From NCBI RefSeq assembly GCF_014196625.1, contig NZ_JACIDZ010000001.1, positions 620,001-684,000 on the forward strand: DNA of 64,000 nt, in the 5' to 3' direction. The notes beneath the pieces were generated by a model that was not told the DNA's origin, made no database searches, and saw only the letters and a list, made by a program, of their open reading frames with translations. A program made the translations under genes and the position numbers. Positions 10,701 through 16,949 of this stretch are shown one piece after another (the first letter of the stretch is position 1; each line of letters opens with the position of its first letter). This DNA comes from Martelella radicis. GTDB taxonomy: Bacteria; Pseudomonadota; Alphaproteobacteria; Rhizobiales; Rhizobiaceae.

Positions 10701-11104
10701 GCACCTGAAACATCGGGCGTGTCGTCAAAACCGCCGGACATGCCGGCACCGCCACCCTTGCCGCCTGAGACATCCACCTGAACGGGCGCCGTGCCGGAGG
10801 GTTGGCTGTTGATCGTACCCGTAACATCGACGGTCACCACCGCACCGTTTCCGCCGGGAGGAAGCGGATCGGGCGGACTGCCGGAATAATCGGGATAGTT
10901 TGTGCCGCCGCCCTGGTAATTGAGCGGTGCGTTCGCGCCGTCATTGCTCACAGTGTCGGAAGACCAGGCCGGAGCCACGAGAAGCGGACTGAGGAGGGTT
11001 GAGGCGAGAAGAAGTCGCGAAAGGCGTGCGCTACCCTTTCTGGCTGGGCTCTTGTCAAAGCCGCTTCTCACGGGAGTTTCTACAGCGCGCGTCTTGGTCT
11101 TCAT
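4760..11104 (-). CDS. Giant glycine-rich autotransporter adhesin
   Basis: A 2114-residue surface protein. Residues about 20-50 are a basic then hydrophobic signal peptide (SRLLLASTLLSPLLVAPAWS). The passenger is dominated by a repeat of roughly 80-110 residues whose signature is [AQ]QS[VI]GGGGGxGG. I count fourteen clear copies and one degenerate copy (QSAGGLGG), separated by beta-rich T-x-G-x-x-[SA]-x-[GA]-I stretches, which suggests a long beta-helix. The last 280 residues form an autotransporter barrel (GKVTGGSIRTF onward) and end in the canonical GWRF. I chose ATG 11104 (MKTKTR) with an upstream GAGGGGAC; a start at 11125 is also open. The gene converges on tpsB with 84 bases between the stop codons. 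Low-complexity glycine tracts make exact repeat number prone to assembly error. Confidence 0.9.
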   Translation of the reverse strand: MKTKTRAVETPVRSGFDKSPARKGSARLSRLLLASTLLSPLLVAPAWSSDTVSNDGANAPLNYQGGGTNYPDYSGSPPDPLPPGGNGAVVTVDVTGTINSQPSGTAPVQVDVSGGKGGGAGMSGGFDDTPDVSGAPGGAGGSATITSGATLAATGGGTSAISVNGNGGQGGNGGATGAFWDDPNGSGAGGAGGKLSLTLDAGAGGMQPVISSAGANAGAVHISAAGGNAGAGQNEGEPFGTEAVGGNGGAGGTITFTGRSAHIETSGENAPALWVDATGGDGGRGGTEQNGGNGGAAQSVTINLGENISLKTTGKSAAGLYASANGGAGGAGGSGGSLGDGGDGGASGAGGTIGVTLSGMIVTEGDDSLGIVAHSYAGTGGAGAGSIDPFYADAGTGGAGAAGGAITVTTKSGSSIKTSGAGGLAILGQSVGGGGGNGGSSSALVSIGGNAGGSGNGGAVTISSTGKVTTDGAGAIGLAGFSVGGGGGLVLGSQLGTTGSGGSAGGAFYAGGGAGSGGGAGGAVRIAPIGSITTNGSNAHAVIAQSIGGGGGAGGGSFAENGFLTVTIGGSGGDGGNGGAVTVSPTVLNSAVAAEAASSTIETWGVGAYGINALSVGGGGGDGGGATGAAFGIPIQGVSLAVSVSIGGNGGKGGAGSTTNVTNLASIITNDDDALGIYAASVGGGGGSGGAATAFSETPVAGLSDKVSISASVAVAGTGDGGGDGGAVTVTNKGKVTTHGDQSYGALLQSIGGGGGLGGNSQATSATTILSSLSTDAAQGKNGAVSVSLAGNAGGGGAGGAVKLTNDGSITTHGNSSDAVIAQSVGGGGGTGGAGAAYAPQWVTIVAGASASSAVTLGGRGGGGGAGGAVTVTSTGAISTDGSNSRGILAQSVGGGGGLGGGATSNATAAKMQVSFSLGGSGGDGGAGGAVAVTSEEGASITTKGHGSTGILAQSVGGGGGTGGSATAANSLGSANIAKAPKSIIKYWTRLENWWKGRSSVKGPSSTITFDIALGGSAGKGGAGGTTIVKNHGAITTKGAIAAGILAQSVGGGGGAGGAASGGGSSAGGTVIIGASGGDGGDGGKASVTNSGTIGTAGNHSFGILAQSIGGGGGLGGVAADEKSLLPIHALEFRNGGDGGASGSGGEAAITNKGSITTSGTQSHALAAQSIGGGGGYSYLDGQAFVESDLPENAGGPLYAQPGTPENDGASAGGEVFSGVSVTLGGSGGSGGNGGSVSIENTGTLITKGDEASGIFAQSVGGGGGVGAIGHGATLSGGDLTYGPSGGNGGTGGDVKVTLGGDITTGGTGAVGVLAQSVGGGGGHIGGIDTGVATVVSPLELYGSPAAGGTGGDVVIKTNGGPVAITTTGYGAHGIFAQSAGGLGGSAGTYAGVFSVFNALLATSGDGEAAVAGDVTIDLEGTVKATGTGSVGIYAEALSNGPLSVSADDLPKIAVTVNGDVTGGSGPAGAGIAIAGGMANTINVKGGTVSAGENGFAVAAAYTGLAWQANGSVSTSGANLTTLSNAGTVSGNVDLGVGQNRFENSGTLNAGEWIVIDNDTDYANSVYPVSGPPVNGRTQFWKTIFAANQTEGDIANPVPTGSGVNSTADTFVNSGTINVAGPGTVGFSNFYVSNFTQQASGTLSVDVDLADGQMDWIRMQTEGAAVSLAGTVAPTVVALPQTRDPSQPLPGAAIFSVSGTPVAPSVAALSVTDSFVVDYVLSSGSYQGLPSALLAAESLDFDPAGVGLSGTAQSLASYYQQEWQSGDIGNLGSSMVALANVAAGDTEGYAQMLTSLSPQGAVRVAAEQSGKVVRLADSLHSCPVFTGETAFLTEESCVWGKVTGGSIRTFSSNGAPGYETDTTALRFGGQKALENDWFVGGSAVFGQSSTHASNGSFSSSTDDYGLGLVVKKRIDGAFELAASGSYIFSDIDQTRYLSPTIVGGNGDIIPSQPEAHVFVGRLRAAYYADLGSSYLKPHLDFDTIYTHVPGYSEKGGSAYAADLGSVDDVAIGIRPGLEWGARVDLDGGTLRPFAKASVSWWHDRDIAQDTRFRGSSNRGSSFNTIYDGQDWVGQGALGFEYVADGGFEMRVQYELEGNRDTVAQTVTGRVGWRF

Positions 11105-11281
11105 AATGTCTTGTCCCCTCGTCATGCCCCCATGACCAGGCAGCAGGATAGTTTAGGCATTTCCAGAAGACAATTGAACAAAGTCAACAATTTCAACACC
11201 CTATACGTGCACTCCTGCCAAAAATCGCGTCAGGAAAGAGGATGAAAAGCCCTGACGGCCGCCATCGATCCTGTTGCCGCA

Positions 11282-12196
11282 TCAGCCCGACGCAAGCGCA
11301 TTCCTGAATGCCGCGTGCAATCGACCTTGCAGAACGTGAAGAAACTGCCGTGTCGCAGCAGAGCGAAACGGGGTTGGCGGGAAGACAGCATAGATGCCGC
11401 CGGATATCAGCGTGAAATCGGGCAGGAGGCGGACCAGACTGCCATCGCGCAACGCATCGTTGACGAGAAAATCCGGCAGGATCGCAAAGCCGCCGCCGGC
11501 CATCGCGCACGCTTTGATCCCCATCGCCGTGTTGGCCCGGATCGCTGGGGTCAGCGCCACATTCCGCGCCGGTTCGCCCGCGCCCTGAAACAGCCAGCGG
11601 TCCGCATCGGTCAGGGCACGGTTGGCAATGAAGGGGAGCGCGATCAGGTCATCCGGCACGGACGGCCGGTCGAGGCTCTCCATCAATGTCGGCGCAGCGA
11701 CGGCGAATTGCTGAAAGTCCGCAAGCTTCCGCGCGATATTTGCCGAATCCTTGAGCCAGCCGACACGAAAGGCGATGTCGAACCGGTTCTCGACCGGGTC
11801 CAGACGGGCATCGGTGAAATTCAGATCAACACTGACCTGAGGATAGCGGCGGGCGAACGCGGCGGTCGCCTCGGATACAAAGGCAACGCCGAAATCCAGG
11901 GGCGCAGTCACGCGCAATTCACCGGTCGGAACCTCGTTGCCCTGCTGCGCGCCCCTGTATGCCTCCTCAATCTGCATCAGGGCGGCGCGGGCGCTCTCAT
12001 AAAAGGCCGCTCCCCGCTCCGTCAGCTTCAGGTGCCGCGAATTGCGGATCACCAGCGCGGTGCCAAGCTCGGCCTCGAGAAGCTGCAACTGCTTGCTGAC
12101 GACTGCCTTGGTGATGTTCAGCCGTTCGGCTGCGGCCGTGATCGTGCCAGCTTCCGCGATAGCGGTGAAATATTGCAGCCGGGTGAAATTCCGCAT
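11282..12196 (-). CDS. LysR-family transcriptional regulator
   Basis: A 304-residue LysR-type regulator. The N-terminal winged helix-turn-helix occupies residues 1-60 (MRNFTRLQYFTAIAEAGTIT, then A-A-E-R-L-N-I-T-K-A-V-V-S-K-Q-L). Residues 90-300 are the periplasmic-binding-like effector domain (GELRVTAPLDFG; C-terminal AGGGFAILPDF). The pattern is the CrgA/AaeR-like group that uses unknown small ligands. It is divergent from the dsbA-like operon with a 103-base gap that contains a LysR-type operator, so it very likely controls that operon and itself. The ligand cannot be read from sequence. Confidence 0.93.
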   Translation of the reverse strand: MRNFTRLQYFTAIAEAGTITAAAERLNITKAVVSKQLQLLEAELGTALVIRNSRHLKLTERGAAFYESARAALMQIEEAYRGAQQGNEVPTGELRVTAPLDFGVAFVSEATAAFARRYPQVSVDLNFTDARLDPVENRFDIAFRVGWLKDSANIARKLADFQQFAVAAPTLMESLDRPSVPDDLIALPFIANRALTDADRWLFQGAGEPARNVALTPAIRANTAMGIKACAMAGGGFAILPDFLVNDALRDGSLVRLLPDFTLISGGIYAVFPPTPFRSAATRQFLHVLQGRLHAAFRNALASG

Positions 12197-12206
12197 GATC
12201 GTATCC

Positions 12207-12229
12207 TTTCGACTGACACACAGTCAAAA
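12207..12229. promoter_or_regulatory. LysR-type operator (T-N11-A) between divergent genes
   Basis: The sequence TTTCGACTG-ACACA-CAGTCAAAA is an inverted repeat with 8 of 9 paired positions. Inside it TGAC-ACACA-GTCA fits the T-N11-A consensus for LysR regulators. It lies 10 bases from the LysR start codon and about 70 bases from the start of the DsbA-like gene, the usual position for autorepression plus divergent activation. Confidence 0.55.
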
Positions 12230-12299
12230 TATACGCCCTTTGGCAAACATTCGTCACCGCTTATCTGTACGCCACAAAGAAAACGCCGGAGACGACCGC

Positions 12300-12905
12300 A
12301 TGCCGCATTTTACCTATATCTACGATACCTATTGTGGCTGGTGCTACGGTGGCGAGCCCGTGATCACCGCCCTGGTCAACAGCGGCGCCGAGGTGAAGGT
12401 CCTTCACCGGCACCTGTTCCAGGGCGCCAACGCCCACCGGATGGGCGACGGCTTCGGCCGGATGGCAATGCAGTATGATCGCCGCATCGCATCACTTTCC
12501 GGCCAGGAATTCAGCGATGCCTATGCGCGGAACATTCTGCAAGCTCCGGACGAAGTGCTGGAGTCCGGCCTGACCGCAAAGGCGGCGGCACTGGTTCACG
12601 GTCGCGGCGCGAAGGCCGAAATGGCGCTCGCCGCCCGGCTGCAGCGGGAACGCTTCGTCAACGGCCGCTCGGCAGCCGACAAAGCCGTTATCGAGGCGGC
12701 TCTCGCGGAGGTGGGGGTAACCTCCGACCTGGACGGGGCAGAAGATCAGGCCCGCGCGATCTGTGAGGAGGCCGCATCACTTCTGGCGCGTTACGGCTTG
12801 TCGGGCGTACCCGCCCTGCTCCGTCATGATGCCAGCGGCACGCAGATCATCAATATCGGCGATTTCTATCAATCTCCCGAACGCATCGCAGCGCTTGCTG
12901 CCTGA
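12300..12905 (+). CDS. DsbA/FrnE-family thioredoxin-fold protein
   Basis: A 201-residue thioredoxin-fold protein with the active-site motif CGWC at residues 12-15 directly after the first beta strand (FTYIYDTY). The all-helical insertion and the cis-proline segment GVPALL near the C-terminus match the DsbA/FrnE group. No signal peptide is present, so it is cytoplasmic like FrnE and may act as a disulfide isomerase or glutathione-dependent reductase. Start ATG 12300 follows GGAG at good spacing. It is the first gene of a three-gene operon under the divergent LysR protein. Confidence 0.88.
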   Translation: MPHFTYIYDTYCGWCYGGEPVITALVNSGAEVKVLHRHLFQGANAHRMGDGFGRMAMQYDRRIASLSGQEFSDAYARNILQAPDEVLESGLTAKAAALVHGRGAKAEMALAARLQRERFVNGRSAADKAVIEAALAEVGVTSDLDGAEDQARAICEEAASLLARYGLSGVPALLRHDASGTQIINIGDFYQSPERIAALAA

Positions 12906-12920
12906 AATAAGGAAAAGACA

Positions 12921-13541
12921 ATGAAACTTCTCGTCATCGGCGCCACCGGCATGGTCGGCTCGCGCATTGTGAATGAAGCGCTCTCCCGCGGCCATGACGT
13001 GGTGGCCGCAACCCGCAATCCCGACAGGATCGAGGCTCGTGCGGGCCTCACCGCCGAAGCACTGGACGTTACGGAGGTCAAAAGGCTGAGCGAACTTGCG
13101 GCCGGCGTCGACACGGTGATCTCGGCCACCAGCCCGCGCAGCAGCGGCAAGCCGGAGGAAGAAGCCGTGTCCTACGCCACGGCCCTGGTTGCGGCGCTTG
13201 GCGAGACCCGCCTGGTCATGGTCGGCGGCGCAGGTTCTCTGAACCTGCCCGACGGCACACCGGTCGCCGATGTCGTGCCGGATGCCTATGCCGCCGAGGC
13301 CCGCGCCATGCGCTCTGCCTATAAACGCATCAAGGCCTCGGATCTCGACTATACGGTTCAGGCACCGGCGGGCGAGATCGCGCCCGGAGAACGGACCGGA
13401 AGTTTCCGCCTGCAAACGGATGTCCTGCTCTCCGACGCCGAAGGCAATAGCCGTATCAGCGCCGAGGACTACGCCGTCGCGCTGCTCGATGAGGTCGAAC
13501 ACCCGCAGTTCCGCCGCCAGCTCTTCACCGCTGCCTATTGA
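12921..13541 (+). CDS. NAD(P)-binding Rossmann-fold protein (atypical short-chain reductase/epimerase-like)
   Basis: A 206-residue protein with the dinucleotide-binding motif GATGMVGS at residues 8-15 and an R-N-P phosphate-recognition segment (ATRNPDR), typical of the NmrA-like/BVR-B-like 'NAD(P)H-binding' family. Its length equals the family norm. It likely binds NADP(H) and reduces or senses a small ligand. It begins 15 bases after the DsbA-like gene with an AAGGAAA ribosome site and is probably co-transcribed. No substrate can be assigned. Confidence 0.87.
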   Translation: MKLLVIGATGMVGSRIVNEALSRGHDVVAATRNPDRIEARAGLTAEALDVTEVKRLSELAAGVDTVISATSPRSSGKPEEEAVSYATALVAALGETRLVMVGGAGSLNLPDGTPVADVVPDAYAAEARAMRSAYKRIKASDLDYTVQAPAGEIAPGERTGSFRLQTDVLLSDAEGNSRISAEDYAVALLDEVEHPQFRRQLFTAAY

Positions 13542-13616
13542 AATCGGTCAGATCCTTGAGCGTGGCTTGCCTTTGACGTCCACGCTCTACATTTCACCAA
13601 GAAAGGGAGATGAAAC

Positions 13617-14510
13617 ATGATCACGCGCAGAGAGACTTTGAAATTATCACTGGCGGCATCGGCTCTCGCAATGGCCGGACGCCGTGCCTTTGCTGCCGGA
13701 GCGCCGCTCGACTGGCAGGTGTTTCAGGCCGGACAGGCAGGCTTTCGCCGCACACCGGTATTGGTGAGCGGCGCGACCGAAGCGATCCTGCTCGATGGCG
13801 GCTTCACCCTGTCGGATGGCCGCGCCCTCGCCCAGGCGATCAGAGATACCGGCAAGACGCTGACGACCATTTATGTCAGTTGCAGCGATCCCGATTATTA
13901 CTTCGGCCTGGGCCCCGTCGTTGAGGCTTTTCCGGAGGCAAAGGTGATCGCCAGGACGGTGACCGTCGAAGCCATCAACGGCAATGTGGAGAGCAAACTC
14001 GCAACATGGGGACCGATGCTCAAGGACAATGGTCCGCAGAGCCTCGCCGAGGTGGTCATCCCCACGCCGTCGGACCAGCCATCGCTCGAGCTGGAGGGGC
14101 AGACGATCGAAATCGCCGAGATTTCGGCAATGCATGACCGCCGCTATCTCTGGGTGCCGTCGCTCGAAGCTGTCTTTGGCGGCGTGCTGGTATTTTCCGG
14201 CGTCCATGTCTGGGTGGCGGATTCGGCTGCGCCAGAACAGCGCGCGGCCTGGGTTGCTGCGCTCGACGAAATCATTGCGCGTCAGCCTAAGATCGTCGTT
14301 CCCGGCCACAAGACGGAAGAGGCGCCCGGTGGCGTCGAGGCCGCGATCTTTACCCGCGACTACCTTCTGGCCTTCGATGAAGAGCTGGAGAAGGCCGCCG
14401 ATAGCGCCGCCCTGATTGCCGCCATGACAACGCGCTACCCGGATCTGGCAGATGCAAGCTCCCTCGAACTCGGCGCGAAGGTCGCGACCGGTGAAATGAA
14501 ATGGGGCTGA
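13617..14510 (+). CDS. Tat-exported metallo-beta-lactamase-fold protein with altered metal motif
   Basis: A 297-residue protein. The N-terminus has a twin-arginine signal (TRRETLK followed by a hydrophobic stretch and AFAAG), so it should be exported folded. The fold matches MBL hydrolases: ILLDGGF early strand, central metal-loop region, GVLVFSGVHVWVAD, and PGH near residue 239. The usual H-x-H-x-D-H is replaced by C-S-D-P-D-Y, which keeps only the aspartate. The same substitution is known in the Vmh-like subgroup, so this may be a distinct metal site or a non-hydrolytic protein. It is third in the LysR-linked operon and lies just before a terminator. Confidence 0.82.
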   Translation: MITRRETLKLSLAASALAMAGRRAFAAGAPLDWQVFQAGQAGFRRTPVLVSGATEAILLDGGFTLSDGRALAQAIRDTGKTLTTIYVSCSDPDYYFGLGPVVEAFPEAKVIARTVTVEAINGNVESKLATWGPMLKDNGPQSLAEVVIPTPSDQPSLELEGQTIEIAEISAMHDRRYLWVPSLEAVFGGVLVFSGVHVWVADSAAPEQRAAWVAALDEIIARQPKIVVPGHKTEEAPGGVEAAIFTRDYLLAFDEELEKAADSAALIAAMTTRYPDLADASSLELGAKVATGEMKWG

Positions 14511-14523
14511 CCTGAGGCGACCC

Positions 14524-14556
14524 CGGCCAGCCGGGATTCGGGCCGGCCGTTTTCTT
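14524..14556 (+). terminator. Intrinsic terminator of the LysR-linked operon
   Basis: CGGCC and GCC on the left pair with GGC and GGCCG on the right across one mismatch, and the hairpin is followed by TTTTCTTTC. It starts 14 bases after the MBL stop codon. Confidence 0.6.
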
Positions 14557-14605
14557 TCTGCCTTCGCTCGATACGCGCGCTTCCGTGAGAAACCCGGAAT
14601 GAGAA

Positions 14606-14645
14606 CAGCGGCCCCGCAGGAGGACAAGCGCCTGCGGGGCCGCTG
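14606..14645. repeat. Perfect 15-bp inverted repeat, function unknown
   Basis: The arm CAGCGGCCCCGCAGG (14606-14620) is perfectly repeated in inverse at 14631-14645 with a 10-base loop. No T-tract follows on either strand, so it is not a standard intrinsic terminator. It lies in the long intergenic region that follows the MBL gene. Confidence 0.5.
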
Positions 14646-14775
14646 CTGATTCCAGCCGCCGCGCCTAGCAGCACCGGTCAGGCTCGGCCCAACGCAGACC
14701 GACCTCCACCCCCGCTCGGGCGACACCCTCCTGCGGGTCTCAAGCCTGCGTTCAAAGTGACCGACTTTTGCTACG

Positions 14776-14792
14776 CCCCGTGGCGGGTTTTT
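14776..14792 (+). terminator. Weak terminator-like hairpin
   Basis: CCCG-TGG-CGGG is followed by TTTTT. The stem is only four to five pairs. The surrounding region 14557-15120 holds no gene that I can support. Confidence 0.3.
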
Positions 14793-15120
14793 ACGCCGCC
14801 GTTGACACTTATAGAAAGAATGACAGAATCGCCGTCTTCTCAGAGCGTGACTGTCTGCAATGCGCGCCCATTTCGGTCGGTCAGCTGCTCTCGGCCCGAT
14901 CCCTAAAGCAGCCGGCTTCGGTCTTCCAGGGCGTTTGGCGCGAACGTGCGCACAGAGTTAGCGGCCGAGGCTCCAAACGTCGGGTGGCTCACCTGGCCTT
15001 TTGATCAAGGGAAGCATCAGTCGTCGTTGCCCGATGACTTGGCACTATACATTTTGGGGGTCGGTTCATTTGCATCACCAGCTGTTAGTGGTTGACCTAC
15101 TATAAAATGAGGATCTGAGC

Positions 15121-15465
15121 ATGACCCAAAAGCCATTCTACGAAGATCCAGCCGGAAATCAGACGCCGGAAGAAATAGAAGCATTCCTTCGGTCAAGGGT
15201 CGTTGGTGATGAGGTTGCGATTCACAACCCCCAAGGCGGCCCAGGACTCTTGAGTATCGAGTTGGCTAGGGTTACAGAGGTTCGTCCGCGCGGGCGGCTT
15301 TGGACGGACAAATTCGCTTCTTTCGGAGACAATCGCTGGTTCATGAAATCCGGCAAGAATTGTGGCGCGCCAACTGGACAATCGCGGCTGGTTATGCCGA
15401 CAAAAGAGGTAAGGCGGTATGCAACAGAGCACCGGTTCGCTCTTGATTTCCGGCCATTTTCATAA
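15121..15465 (+). CDS. Hypothetical protein, 114 residues
   Basis: I do not recognise this family. The start ATG 15121 follows GAGGAT at suitable spacing. The sequence is soluble and balanced in charge, begins MTQKPFYEDPAGNQTPEEIEAF, and its middle resembles a small beta-barrel (DEVAIHNPQ, LLSIELARVTEVRPRG), ending with basic and aromatic residues. It stands alone between the LysR-linked operon and the recombinase, with no operon partner. A non-phage, possibly island-borne gene is the simplest reading. Confidence 0.6.
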   Translation: MTQKPFYEDPAGNQTPEEIEAFLRSRVVGDEVAIHNPQGGPGLLSIELARVTEVRPRGRLWTDKFASFGDNRWFMKSGKNCGAPTGQSRLVMPTKEVRRYATEHRFALDFRPFS

Positions 15466-16082
15466 GAGCTCGCTCAAGAGATTCCTGAGGATTCGGAGGG
15501 CGTGTTCAAGAGATCATCCTGATCTGGCGATATCCCGATATTGAGATCAGCCTGCTCTCTGGAAGAATTGTTGCTCGCAGCGTAAGCGCCGCCCCAACAG
15601 AATTGCTGCGAGACCTTCCGAGCGATTATTCTGGGAGCGTGGCACGCAGCAAGGACGAAAATCGACCATCTGAAGGATTCTGAATTGGGCACCGCTCGCG
15701 CTAGGATCGAAAGCCTGAAAATCGCGCGCTGCGGACATTGGGTTGGAGGACGTTGCTCGCATGTTGCCGCGAAGGGCCGGTTTGAGGAAGCTGCGGCGTA
15801 GCGGTGGCCAGCATTGTGAATGTCCGGAAAGGGCCGACTGCGGACTGGCGGCTTTCTTCGTTGAAAGAGATACAGCTGACTAAATTTCCGCGCGCAGGCC
15901 GGTAGCTGCCAGCGCCCGGACAGCGGCCAAGCCGCAGGTTCACCGCAATGCCAACGTCGAATTAGTTCTTAGTACCGATGGTCGTTGAAACGTCTGATTC
16001 GCGGCGAAAGCAGTGCGGCAGCAATCTGAGCACTGCAGAAGTCCATTGGGGTACGGCCCCGCCGAAACGGAGCCGCGTATTT
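15466..16082. other. Non-coding stretch, nothing recognised
   Basis: Only short frames without ribosome sites or coding character are present. The base composition is lower in GC than the neighbouring operons. It may be decayed sequence linked to the recombinase gene at its right side. Confidence 0.4.
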
Positions 16083-16715
16083 TTAGATCTCTGTGTGCTC
16101 TGCCAACTCGAGGGCATCCTCGATGTCCACACCAAGGTATCGAACCGTGTTTTCGATCTTGCTGTGACCGAGCAGAATCTGGACTGCACGAAGATTGCCG
16201 GTCGCCTTGTAGATCATCGCCGCTTTGGTTCGGCGGAGTGAATGAGTACCGTAGTCTTCCCGCCGTAAGCCGATTGCTGTCACCCATTCATCGACCAACC
16301 ATGCATATTGCCGGGTGCTCAAGTGACCGGCAGGATCGACCCGACTGGGGAAAGCGTAGTCGTTAACAGTTCCACCTCTTCGCTCCAACCAGGCGAGCAA
16401 GCTCGCTCTCACGTCCGCTGTGATCTCAAACTGAACCGGGCGACCCGTTTTCTGCTGAACCACCATGGCGCGGGTCCGGATCGACGGCCCCGAAACCAGC
16501 GTACCGATCTTGATCTTGACGAGATCACAGCCTCGAAGCTTGCTGTCTATGGCGAGATCAAACAGGGCGCGATCACGCATTCGCCCTTCGCGATCGAGAA
16601 AGAAGCGGATTGCCCAGATCTGGCGCTGCTTCAGGGGTTTCTTAACACCGACCATTCGTCCGGCGTTCCATGCAGGCCTGCCGCAAGCGGCAGGATCGTA
16701 CTTTGCGATACCCAT
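16083..16715 (-). CDS. Short tyrosine recombinase / integrase
   Basis: A 210-residue site-specific recombinase that carries the catalytic domain but lacks the usual N-terminal core-binding domain of phage integrases. The catalytic set is visible: Arg61 (KLRGCDL), Lys89, His158 and Arg161 (HSLRR), His184 (LLGHSK), and Tyr193 (VRYLGV). Start ATG 16715 follows GGAG with 7-base spacing. Such compact recombinases are widespread in rhizobia, often as remnants or as stand-alone island genes. It is not close to the prophage (10 kb away), so it probably served a different element. It is divergent from a 32-residue frame. Confidence 0.9.
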   Translation of the reverse strand: MGIAKYDPAACGRPAWNAGRMVGVKKPLKQRQIWAIRFFLDREGRMRDRALFDLAIDSKLRGCDLVKIKIGTLVSGPSIRTRAMVVQQKTGRPVQFEITADVRASLLAWLERRGGTVNDYAFPSRVDPAGHLSTRQYAWLVDEWVTAIGLRREDYGTHSLRRTKAAMIYKATGNLRAVQILLGHSKIENTVRYLGVDIEDALELAEHTEI

Positions 16716-16762
16716 GTCGATACTCCTTCGGCCACCATTGGCCGTCAGGAGGATAGGCGAAC

Positions 16763-16861
16763 ATGGCAAAGCCAAAGGACCCGAATGCGGAATGGCCGCG
16801 CATGATCGCCTTTTTGAAAGGCGGTATCTTGGGCGTGCTCAGCGCTACCCTGCTTCCGTAG
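16763..16861 (+). CDS. Possible 32-residue membrane-associated peptide
   Basis: A frame of 33 codons (MAKPKDPNAEWPRM start) begins behind a strong AGGAGG, ten bases upstream of the ATG. A charged N-terminus is followed by a hydrophobic stretch (MIAFLKGGILGVLSATLLP). It is divergent from the recombinase gene. The ribosome site is the main support; similarity is unknown and it may be a chance frame. Confidence 0.4.
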   Translation: MAKPKDPNAEWPRMIAFLKGGILGVLSATLLP

Positions 16862-16949
16862 CAAAGGCAAAGGAAGGCCTGCCCCAGGGAGCCATTGTGA
16901 AGTAGACTGGTCTTATGGTCTGCGTGCTTGGAGAGGGAGTGAGGCGGAT

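Noticed and set aside
16083-16715. The short recombinase as integrase of the prophage at 26-64 kb
   Set aside because: It is 10 kb outside the phage genes with host genes (MscS, hydrolase, metNIQ) in between, and phage integrase is expected right of the window.
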